Source of the DNA: Mycobacteriales bacterium | Lineage (GTDB): Bacteria; Actinomycetota; Actinomycetes; Mycobacteriales; CADCTP01 | DNA: 45,463 nucleotides | Assembly (NCBI GenBank): GCA_035995165.1 | Contig: DASYKU010000002.1 | Span: 1-45,463, forward strand | Reading direction: 5' to 3' | Shown here: positions 38,750-45,463 of the stretch, piece by piece | Layout: each line of letters starts with the position of its first letter | Position numbering within the stretch: the stretch's first letter is position 1 | Notes under the pieces: generated by a model | The model's input: the letters and a program-made list of their open reading frames with translations, nothing else | Told to the model about the DNA's origin: nothing | The model's database searches: none | Position numbers and translations under genes: made by a program

Positions 38750-41101
38750 GCCGCGGTGCAGCGGGGCCCGGCCGGGCGGCTGCTGCGGCGCGGGCAGCAG
38801 CGGCTCGCGCGGCTGCAGGTCCCGGGTGACCGGGGCGTCCACGGTCACGGTGAGGTCCTCGCCGGCGTGCCGGAAGGTCAGCGAGCCGCCGGTTCCGTCC
38901 CGCAGCGAGTACGTCACCTGCTCGGCCTCGACCTCGACGCCCAGGCGCATCCCGCGCCAGCGCAGCCCGAAGGCGAGCCGGCTGATCCCGGCCGGCAGCG
39001 CCGGGTCCAGCGCCAGCACGCCGCCGGAGACCCGCAGCCCGCCGAACCCGGACACCAGCGCGATCCAGGCCCCGGCCAGCGAGGCGATGTGCAGCCCGTC
39101 GCCGGTGTTGTCGTGCAGGTCCTGCAGGTCGACCAGCGCGGCCTCGTACGTGTAGTCGTGGGCCAGCTCCAGGTGCCCGACCTCGGCCGCGAGCACGGCC
39201 TGGATGCAGGCCGACAGCGAGGAGTCCCGGACCGTACGGCGCTCGTAGTAGTCGACGTTGCGGGCCTTGTCCTCGGCGCTGAACCGCTCGCCGAACCAGA
39301 GCATGGCCAGCACCAGGTCGGCCTGCTTGGTCACCTGCCTGCGGTAGAGATCGAAGTACGGCGCGTGCAGCAGCAGCGGGTACGTGCCGTTCGCGGCGAA
39401 GTCCCACTCCGGCAGCCGGGTGAAGCCGGCCGACTGCGGGTGCACCTTCAGCTCGTCGTCGTACGGGACGAACACCGCGTCGGCCGCGTCCCGCCAGGAC
39501 TTCGCCTCGGCCGCGTCGACCGTCAACGCCGCCCCGCGGTCCTGGTGCCGGTCGACGGCGTCGGCGGCGGCGAGCAGGTTCGCCGCCGCGGCCAGGTTCG
39601 TGTAGACGTTGTCCGGCACGATCGCCGTGTACTCGTCCGGCCCGGTCACGCCGACCACGTGCCAGCCGCCGTCGCGGGAGTGGTGGCCCAGCGACATCCA
39701 GAGCCGGGCCGTCTCGACCAGGATCTCCACGCCGCACTCGGCCTGCAGCGACTCGTCGCCGGTGACCGTCCGGTGCCGCTCGACCGCGGCGGCGATGTCC
39801 GCGTTGACGTGGAACGCGGCGGTGCCGGCCGGCCAGTAGCCCGAGCACTCGGCCCCGCCGATCGTCCGCCACGGGAACGCCGCCCCGGCCAGGTTCAGCG
39901 TGCCGGCCCGGCCCCGGGCCTGGTCCAGCGTGCTGTGCCGCCAGCGGATCGCGTCCGCGGACGCCTCCGGCACGGTGTGGTCCAGCACCGGCAGCACGTA
40001 CGCCTCGGTGTCCCAGAGGGTGTGCCCGTCGTAGCCGGGGCCGGTCAGGCCCTTGGCCGGGATGGCCCGCCGCTCGGTCCGGGCGCCGGCCTGCAGGACG
40101 TGGAACATGCCGAACCGGACGGCCTGCTGGAGCTCGGAGTCGCCGTCCACCTCGACGTCGCCGGCGTCCCAGAACCGGTCCAGGTAGTCCTTCTGCTCGG
40201 CCAGCAGGCCCTCGAAGCCGGAGAACCGGGCGCCGGTCAGCGCGCCCGCGACCTGGTCGAGCAGGGCCGGGCGGGAGCGCACGCTGGACCAGCCGTAGGC
40301 CAGCAGTTTCACCAGCCGCAGCCGCTCGCCCGGCTGCAGCACGCAGACCACGGTGGTGCGGGCCCGGTCCTCGCCGGCCGCGGTCTCCACGTCGACCCGG
40401 CCGGGCGCCTCGACCAGGTGGTCCATCCCGGCCGCCATCTGCAGGTCGCTGCGCCGGGTCCGGTGCACCAGGATCGCGCCGCGGTCGCGGACGTCCTGCT
40501 CCATCGCCTGCAGCGGCCGGTCCAGCACCGCGGCGACCCGGGGGTCCTCGTCGCGCATCTGCTGCGGCTGGGCCTCGTTGGCGACCAGTTCCGACTGCAC
40601 GATGACGCGGACGGGGCCGTCGACCGGCTCGACCACGTACTCGATCGCGGCGACGGCGCGCTGGGACAGCGAGACCAGCCGGGTGGAGCGGACCCGGACG
40701 CGGCGCCCGGCCGGCGAGCTCCAGTCCACGGTCCGGGTCAGCGTGCCGGCCCGCAGGTCGAGGACCCGCTCGTGGTCGTGCAGCTCGCCGTACCGGACGT
40801 CGAAGGGCTCGTCGTCGACCAGCAGCCGGATCAGCTTGCCGTTGGTGACGTTGACGACGGTCTGGCCGGACTCGGGGTAGCCGTACCCGGTCTCCGCGTA
40901 CGGCAGCGGGCGCAGCTCGTAGAAGGAGCCCAGGTACGTGCCGGGGATGCCGTGCGGCTCGCCCTCGTCGAGGTTGCCGCGCAGCCCGAGGTGGCCGTTG
41001 GACAGGGCGAACACCGACTCGCTGCGGGCCAGCCGGTCCAGATCCAGGTGGGTCTCGCGGATCCGCCAGGGCTCGACCGGGAACTGCGCGCGGTGGCTCA
41101 C
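38669..41101 (-). CDS. GH65 disaccharide phosphorylase (maltose/trehalose/kojibiose type)
   Basis: An 810-residue inverting phosphorylase that splits an alpha-glucosidic disaccharide with phosphate to glucose plus beta-glucose-1-phosphate. N-terminal beta-sandwich 1-290, then the (alpha/alpha)6 barrel: [20 protein letters not shown] (349-368), the general acid Glu490 in [19 protein letters not shown] (phosphate-side KQAD) and the C-terminal [13 protein letters not shown]. Which disaccharide cannot be told by eye. GTG 41101 overlaps the phosphoglucomutase stop (GTGA), which consumes its product. The last ~30 residues look like read-through into the antisense methyltransferase. Confidence 0.92.
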   Translation of the reverse strand: MSHRAQFPVEPWRIRETHLDLDRLARSESVFALSNGHLGLRGNLDEGEPHGIPGTYLGSFYELRPLPYAETGYGYPESGQTVVNVTNGKLIRLLVDDEPFDVRYGELHDHERVLDLRAGTLTRTVDWSSPAGRRVRVRSTRLVSLSQRAVAAIEYVVEPVDGPVRVIVQSELVANEAQPQQMRDEDPRVAAVLDRPLQAMEQDVRDRGAILVHRTRRSDLQMAAGMDHLVEAPGRVDVETAAGEDRARTTVVCVLQPGERLRLVKLLAYGWSSVRSRPALLDQVAGALTGARFSGFEGLLAEQKDYLDRFWDAGDVEVDGDSELQQAVRFGMFHVLQAGARTERRAIPAKGLTGPGYDGHTLWDTEAYVLPVLDHTVPEASADAIRWRHSTLDQARGRAGTLNLAGAAFPWRTIGGAECSGYWPAGTAAFHVNADIAAAVERHRTVTGDESLQAECGVEILVETARLWMSLGHHSRDGGWHVVGVTGPDEYTAIVPDNVYTNLAAAANLLAAADAVDRHQDRGAALTVDAAEAKSWRDAADAVFVPYDDELKVHPQSAGFTRLPEWDFAANGTYPLLLHAPYFDLYRRQVTKQADLVLAMLWFGERFSAEDKARNVDYYERRTVRDSSLSACIQAVLAAEVGHLELAHDYTYEAALVDLQDLHDNTGDGLHIASLAGAWIALVSGFGGLRVSGGVLALDPALPAGISRLAFGLRWRGMRLGVEVEAEQVTYSLRDGTGGSLTFRHAGEDLTVTVDAPVTRDLQPREPLLPAPQQPPGRAPLHRGSADEPQQLGARVEGEGHGLLPGEEGT

Positions 41102-41805
41102 CGGAGCAGCTCTGCGAGGTCGCCGACCACGACGTCCGCGCCGTGCTCGCGCAGGTCCGCCGCGTGGCCGATCCGGTCGACCCCGATCACGCACCCGAAG
41201 TCGCCGGCCCGGCCGGCCTCCACCCCGGCGGTCGCGTCCTCGAAGACCGCGGCCTGCCGGGGCTCGACGCCGAGCCGCTCCGCGGCGGCCAGGAAGCTGT
41301 CCGGGGCGGGCTTGCCCGGCAGGTGCTCGGTGCCGTCGACGACCTCCTCGACGTACTCGTCCAGGCCGGTGACCGAGAGGACCTGCTTGGTGTTGGCGCT
41401 GGAGGAGACCACCGCGCGGCGCAGCCCGGCGTCGCGGGCGGCAGCCAGGTAGCGGCGGGAGCCGTCGAAGACCTCGACGCCGTCGCGGTCGATCGCGGCC
41501 AGCAGCAGGTCGTTCTTGCGGTTGCCGAGCCCGTGCACGGTCTCGGCGTCGGGCGGGTCGTCCGGGTCGCCGTCGGGCAGCGTGATCCCGCGGCTGTCCA
41601 GGAACGCCCGGACGCCGTCCGCGCGGGGCCGGCCGTCGACGTAGCGCGGGTAGTCGGCGTCCGGGTCGAACGGCGCCTGTCCGCGCTGCTTCAGGAAGCC
41701 GTCGAACATCTCGGTCCAGGCCTTGTTGTGCACGGCCGCGGTGTCGGTGAGGACGCCGTCCAGGTCGAACAGACAGGCGGTGACCTCGTCGGGTAGTCCC
41801 AGCAC
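41098..41805 (-). CDS. pgmB: beta-phosphoglucomutase (HAD family)
   Basis: A 235-residue HAD-superfamily enzyme converting beta-glucose-1-phosphate to glucose-6-phosphate. Motif I is [11 protein letters not shown] (nucleophile Asp14, acid/base Asp16); [12 protein letters not shown] is motif [20 protein letters not shown] has motif III Lys; [14 protein letters not shown] is motif IV. The substrate-specific cap includes [14 protein letters not shown]. It overlaps GH65 by four bases, so the two form one pathway module. Confidence 0.92.
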   Translation of the reverse strand: MLGLPDEVTACLFDLDGVLTDTAAVHNKAWTEMFDGFLKQRGQAPFDPDADYPRYVDGRPRADGVRAFLDSRGITLPDGDPDDPPDAETVHGLGNRKNDLLLAAIDRDGVEVFDGSRRYLAAARDAGLRRAVVSSSANTKQVLSVTGLDEYVEEVVDGTEHLPGKPAPDSFLAAAERLGVEPRQAAVFEDATAGVEAGRAGDFGCVIGVDRIGHAADLREHGADVVVGDLAELLR

Positions 41806-41883
41806 GAGGGTGATCCTCCCCCTAGGACGTCGGCCGTGCGCGAGGCCTCCGACCCACGCCGCGGTCTGGGCCGACCTCGACCG

Positions 41884-42693
41884 CTAGCCCCGGCGCTTCT
41901 CGGCCACCAGCGCGAACTTGCGGACCCGCCCGCTCCCGAGCCAGTCGCTCCAGAGCTGGTGCGCGGCGATCAGCTCGTGCACCGCCCGCGTCCCGACCTG
42001 GCCGGCGATCTCGGCCGCGTGGGCCCGGTACGACCCCAGCAGCGCCGCCGCCGTCGCCTGGTGCTCCTTCGTGTTCTCCTCCTGCCACGTGACGGTCAAC
42101 CCCACCTCGTCGAGCAGGGCGGTCAGCTCGGCCAGCTCGACGAGCCGGACGGTGTCGGCGTCGGGCATGTCGCCCTGTTCGGCCGGGGTCAGCGGCCGGC
42201 CCTCCTCGACCGTGCAGGCGAATCGGCCGCCCGGCAGCAGCGTCCTGGCGACGCCGGCCAGCAGCGTCCGCTTGTCGGGGAACGCGAGGATGGTCTCCAG
42301 CAGGAGCACGACGTCGACGCGGCTGTCCGGCAGCGGCGGGAGGTGCCGCTGCTCGAAGCGGCAGGACAGGTCGCCGGCGAGCCCGCGGGCGATCTCCACC
42401 GCGCTCGCGGAGCCGTCGACCCCGAGGTAGCGGCAGCCCAGCTCGGCCGTGATGAACCGGCCCGGCCCGGCGACACCGCAACACAGGTCGAGCACCTCGA
42501 CCCCGGGGCCGATGCCCGCCTGCAGGGCCAGCCGCAGGATCTCGTCGGCCCGCATGAAGCTCTCCTGGCCCACGTACTCGCCCGGCGGGTAGGCGGCGGC
42601 CCGGGCGCGCCCGAGCGCGGCGCGGAAGGGGCCGCGCTCGTCCTGTCTCACCACTGCGCCGCCGGCCTCCCGATTCGCTGCGAACGCAACCAC
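41884..42693 (-). CDS. class I SAM-dependent methyltransferase
   Basis: A protein of up to 269 residues. Core: GPGVEVLDLCCGVAGPGRFI (motif I, about 62-81), CRYLGVDGSASAVEIARG, VDVVLLLETILAFPDKRTLL and LLPGGRFACTVEEG. The motif-I Cys pair (DLCCG) is unusual but seen in arsenite/sarcosine-type relatives. The start is uncertain: GTG 42693 gives the longest form, GTG 42654 (VVRQDERG) is as likely. Substrate unknown. Confidence 0.82.
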   Translation of the reverse strand: MVAFAANREAGGAVVRQDERGPFRAALGRARAAAYPPGEYVGQESFMRADEILRLALQAGIGPGVEVLDLCCGVAGPGRFITAELGCRYLGVDGSASAVEIARGLAGDLSCRFEQRHLPPLPDSRVDVVLLLETILAFPDKRTLLAGVARTLLPGGRFACTVEEGRPLTPAEQGDMPDADTVRLVELAELTALLDEVGLTVTWQEENTKEHQATAAALLGSYRAHAAEIAGQVGTRAVHELIAAHQLWSDWLGSGRVRKFALVAEKRRG

Positions 42694-42776
42694 GGGCCGC
42701 CGCCGGACACGGTTCAGAGGGGTGATCCGTACGCGAAGGCCTGTACCGGACGTCCCCGGGTTCCTAAGGTGGCCCG

Positions 42777-43361
42777 GTGCCGACGACGCGTCGGGTGGTG
42801 GTCGCCGCCGCGCTAGTGCTGGCCTGCTCCGGGTGTGCGTCCGGCGCGGGCGGAAACGCGGCGCTCCCGACCCGGACCGCCGGCACCGAGCTGCCGCCGC
42901 GGACCTCCGCCACGGCCGCGCCCACGACGACGCCGAGCGCGACCGCCGACCAGGCCGACGTGCTGGCCGTCTACCGCGGCTGGTGGACCGCCCTGCAGAC
43001 CGCGTACGCGACGGGCGACGCCGACGACCCCGCCCTGGCCCGGTTCGCGGTCGACCCGATCCTCGGCGCGCAGCGGGCCAGCATCCGCAAGCTCGGCGCG
43101 GAGGGGATCGTGCAGCGGACGACGTTCACGCTGGAGCCGCGACTGCGTTACCGGACGGACGGCAACGCGGAGGTCGAGGACTGCATCAGAGGACCGGCCG
43201 GCACCTACTATGACGCCGCGACCGGGCGCCCGCGGGCCCCGCGCGGCTACCGCAACGACGTACCGACCGAGGACCGCCTGCTCACGACGCTGCAGAGACG
43301 AGGTGCCCAGTGGTACGTGGTGGCCACCACCGGCAAGGGCGAGTCCGAGGTCGCATGCTGA
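42777..43361 (+). CDS. secreted lipoprotein, function unknown
   Basis: A 194-residue lipoprotein: signal VPTTRRVVVAAALVLACSGC with lipobox (Cys20), a Thr/Pro/Ala linker to about 60, then a compact domain VLAVYRGWWTALQTAYATGD, VDPILGAQRASIRKLGAEGI and RLRYRTDGNAEVEDC, ending in WYVVATTGKGESEVAC. The form recalls NTF2/SnoaL-like lipoproteins, unproven. It overlaps the next gene by seven bases. Confidence 0.75.
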   Translation: MPTTRRVVVAAALVLACSGCASGAGGNAALPTRTAGTELPPRTSATAAPTTTPSATADQADVLAVYRGWWTALQTAYATGDADDPALARFAVDPILGAQRASIRKLGAEGIVQRTTFTLEPRLRYRTDGNAEVEDCIRGPAGTYYDAATGRPRAPRGYRNDVPTEDRLLTTLQRRGAQWYVVATTGKGESEVAC

Positions 43362-44251
43362 GGCGGACCGGGCTGGTCGTGGTCGCGGCGCTGCTCGCGA
43401 GCCTCGGCGGCACCGCGGCGTACGCGGACCCGAGCGTGATCGGCGACGGCGGCATCGTCGGCGACGGCGACTACATCGGCTCGGCCAACCCGGACGCGAG
43501 CGTGACCGCGACCGCCGGCGCCGCCCAGGACGATGCCTGCGCTCCGGTCGACGGCACGGTCAGCGCGGTCGACGCGGCCAACGCGCAGTCCCGGGCCGGA
43601 CAGGCGCCGACCGGTCCGGGCCGGTGGAAGTACGTCGTCTGCGCCGCGACCGCCGACGATGCCTTCGTGGTGGCCCGGCTCTACCCGCAGGTGGGCGAGG
43701 CGAAGGCGCACTGCGCGGTCGCCGCCGACGCCTGCGTGGTCGTCGCGGTCTGGTCGGCGCAGGACAAGAAGCCGCGCCAGCCGCAGAACCCGCCGTCCCG
43801 GCTCGGTGCGTTCGACCACTGGCTGGACTTCACCCCGGACCTGACCACCAGCCCGACCCACCAGGACGCGCTGGTCGCGCAGCTGCCGACCTGGGTCTGG
43901 GACCGCAACACGGCCGACGTCCGCGGCATCTGCCTGCCGATCTTCGGCGGCGTCTGCGGCTTCGCCGTCCGGCTCGGCACGACCTGGGAGACCGAGGGGA
44001 ACACGTTCTGCCGCAGCCCCGGCACCGAGTACCGCCCGGGCCGGGACGACCCGCGCTCGGCCTCCAGCTGCAGCTGGACCTACCAGGTCTCGGGCACGTA
44101 CGACGTCGAGGGCTGCAAGAACTGGCTGATCGTGGTCTGGCGGCTGCCCTGGGTGGTCCCGATCGTGTTCCCGCTGGAGCTCTGTCACACCGACCAGGTC
44201 GACGTGCAGGAGGCCCAGGTCCTCTCGTCCGGGGGCGGCGCGCCCAGGTAG
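43355..44251 (+). CDS. secreted Cys-containing protein, function unknown
   Basis: A 298-residue exported protein. Signal MLRRTGLVVVAALLASLGGT, cleavage probably after YADP. The mature part has about ten cysteines (DDACAP, YVVCAA, AHCAVAADAC, GICLP, GVCGF, TFCRS, SSCSW, EGCKN, LCHT), expected to form disulfides outside the cell, and Trp-rich strands such as WKYVVCAAT and WLIVVWRLPWVV. No family recognised. Co-translated with the lipoprotein, so the pair probably acts together at the cell surface. Confidence 0.7.
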   Translation: MLRRTGLVVVAALLASLGGTAAYADPSVIGDGGIVGDGDYIGSANPDASVTATAGAAQDDACAPVDGTVSAVDAANAQSRAGQAPTGPGRWKYVVCAATADDAFVVARLYPQVGEAKAHCAVAADACVVVAVWSAQDKKPRQPQNPPSRLGAFDHWLDFTPDLTTSPTHQDALVAQLPTWVWDRNTADVRGICLPIFGGVCGFAVRLGTTWETEGNTFCRSPGTEYRPGRDDPRSASSCSWTYQVSGTYDVEGCKNWLIVVWRLPWVVPIVFPLELCHTDQVDVQEAQVLSSGGGAPR

Positions 44252-44306
44252 AGAATGGGTAGGCAGTCCGTACTGGCGCGATCCGTCGTATCGGGAGGCC
44301 ACACCC

Positions 44307-45463
44307 ATGGATGCCGTCACCACGCCGCCGACCCCGGTCAACGAGCCCACCCGCGGCTACGCGCCGGGCAGCCCCGAACGGGCCGGGCTCGAGGCCCGGG
44401 TCAAGGAGCTGTCCGGCGAGCAGGTCGAGCTGACCTCGACCATCGGCGGCGCGCAGCGGATGGCCGGCGGCGAGCGGTACGAGGTGGTCCAGCCGCACCG
44501 GCACGCGGCCGTGCTCGGCACCAGCGCCCAGGCCACCCGCGAGGACGTCCGGGACGCGATCGACGCGGCCCTGGCGGCCGGCCCGGGCTGGCGCGCGCTG
44601 TCCTTCGACGACCGGGCCGCGGTGCTGCTGCGGGCGGCCGAGCTGCTCGCCGGCCCGTGGCGGGACACGATCACCGCGGCCACGATCCTGGGCCAGTCCA
44701 AGTCCAGCTACCAGGCCGAGATCGACGCCGCGGCCGAGTTCATCGACTTCCTGCGCTTCAACGTGCACTTCGGCCGGCGGATCCTGGCCGAGCAGCCGCA
44801 GTCGAGCCCGGGCGTCTGGAACCGGCTGGACCACCGCCCGCTGGAGGGCTTCGTCCTGGCGATCACGCCGTTCAACTTCACCGCGATCGCCGGCAACCTG
44901 CCGCTCGCGCCCGCGCTGATGGGCAACACCGTGGTGTGGAAGCCGTCGCCGACCCAGCAGGTCGCGGCGCACCACACGATGCGGATGCTGGAGGCGGCCG
45001 GGCTGCCGCCCGGGGTGATCAACCTGGTCACCGGCGACGGGCAGGCCGTCTCCGAGGTCGCGCTGGCCGACCGGCACCTGGCCGGCATCCACTTCACCGG
45101 GTCCACCGCCACGTTCCAGAAGATCTGGCACACCGTCGGCGGCAACCTCGGGTCGTACGCGGGATATCCGCGGCTGGTCGGCGAGACCGGCGGCAAGGAC
45201 TTCGTGATCGCGCACCCGAGCGCGGACCCGGCCGCGCTGGCCACCGGCCTGGTCCGGGGCGCGTTCGAGTACCAGGGGCAGAAGTGCTCGGCCGCCTCCC
45301 GGGCCTACCTGCCCCGCTCGCTCTGGGACGGCGGGCTGCGGGACCGGCTCGCGCAGACCACCGAGACGATCGAGTACGGCGACGTCACCGACCTGTCCGT
45401 GTTCGGCGGCGCGGTCATCGACCGGCGCTCGTACGACCGGCTGGCCGGGGTGCTGGGGCGGCT
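44307..45463 (+). CDS. pruA: delta-1-pyrroline-5-carboxylate dehydrogenase (partial, 5' part)
   Basis: The first 385 residues of an aldehyde dehydrogenase that oxidises glutamate semialdehyde to glutamate in proline breakdown. GFVLAITPFNFTAIAGNLPL (181-200), IHFTGSTATFQKIW (261-274), Glu293 in GETGGKD and the catalytic Cys327 in YQGQKCSAASRAY are all PruA-type. The PFNFTAI and QGQKCSA variants separate it from other ALDHs. ATG 44307 follows GGGAGG at eight bases. The window ends before the stop codon. Confidence 0.95.
   Translation, partial: MDAVTTPPTPVNEPTRGYAPGSPERAGLEARVKELSGEQVELTSTIGGAQRMAGGERYEVVQPHRHAAVLGTSAQATREDVRDAIDAALAAGPGWRALSFDDRAAVLLRAAELLAGPWRDTITAATILGQSKSSYQAEIDAAAEFIDFLRFNVHFGRRILAEQPQSSPGVWNRLDHRPLEGFVLAITPFNFTAIAGNLPLAPALMGNTVVWKPSPTQQVAAHHTMRMLEAAGLPPGVINLVTGDGQAVSEVALADRHLAGIHFTGSTATFQKIWHTVGGNLGSYAGYPRLVGETGGKDFVIAHPSADPAALATGLVRGAFEYQGQKCSAASRAYLPRSLWDGGLRDRLAQTTETIEYGDVTDLSVFGGAVIDRRSYDRLAGVLGR

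Overview
The window is a stretch of a high-GC (roughly 70-75%) actinobacterial chromosome. The evidence is pervasive GC-rich codon use with many GTG starts, ATGA/GTGA gene overlaps, an actinobacterial-type tmRNA, a Zur-regulated znu operon, a CopCD/YcnI/PCu(A)C/Sco copper cluster and an actinomycete ICE replication-initiator fragment. The genus cannot be decided from the sequence alone.

Layout. 1-1.0 kb: tmRNA (ssrA), three tandem copies of a ~125-129 bp double-hairpin unit and a strong terminator. 1.0-3.75 kb: an XRE regulator coupled to a glyoxalase-like gene, divergent from an orphan solute-binding lipoprotein coupled to a methyltransferase. 3.8-7.7 kb: a zinc uptake operon (znuA-znuC-znuB-sORF-znuB2-zur) behind a clear Zur box, probably with a leaderless znuA. 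7.7-10.0 kb: low-affinity phosphate transport (DUF47 + Pit) and a DUF2231 membrane protein. 10.07-16.4 kb: an ECF sigma factor divergent from a zf-HC2 membrane anti-sigma candidate that heads a copper/thiol cluster (CopC-CopD fusion, YcnI, PCu(A)C, Sco, MauE-DsbA fusion).

16.4-18.9 kb: a TPR protein and a class V aminotransferase. 18.9-21.4 kb: tRNA-Ala(GGC) followed by a decayed mobile island. It holds an ICE Rep fragment, a truncated VapC with a VapB-like partner, a large hairpin in front of an intact HTH gene, a truncated nucleotidyltransferase (probably a broken AbiE-like pair) and a truncated epimerase at the far junction. 21.4-26.7 kb: TetR with two operator-like palindromes, a PemK/MazF-like protein, a methyltransferase, an ArsR-type regulator with a divergent dienelactone hydrolase, and a GT4 glycosyltransferase.

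26.9-32 kb: flavin monooxygenase-like, DUF6295 and dienelactone hydrolase genes, a membrane protein, a NarL-type two-component system and small proteins. 32-38.7 kb: a 955-residue LuxR-type ATPase regulator, methyltransferases, an acyl-CoA dehydrogenase scar and an MFS exporter. 38.7-41.8 kb: a GH65 disaccharide phosphorylase coupled to a beta-phosphoglucomutase, together a disaccharide-to-glucose-6-phosphate route. 41.9-45.46 kb: a methyltransferase, a lipoprotein/secreted protein pair and the 5' part of pruA (delta-1-pyrroline-5-carboxylate dehydrogenase), cut by the window end.

The most unusual items are an apparent one-base frameshift in the tmRNA tag reading frame, the tandem hairpin repeats behind tmRNA, the ECF-headed copper operon, the 20-bp hairpin plus HTH/nucleotidyltransferase remnant in the tRNA-Ala island, and a 25-codon small ORF joining the two znu permeases by overlapping start and stop codons.
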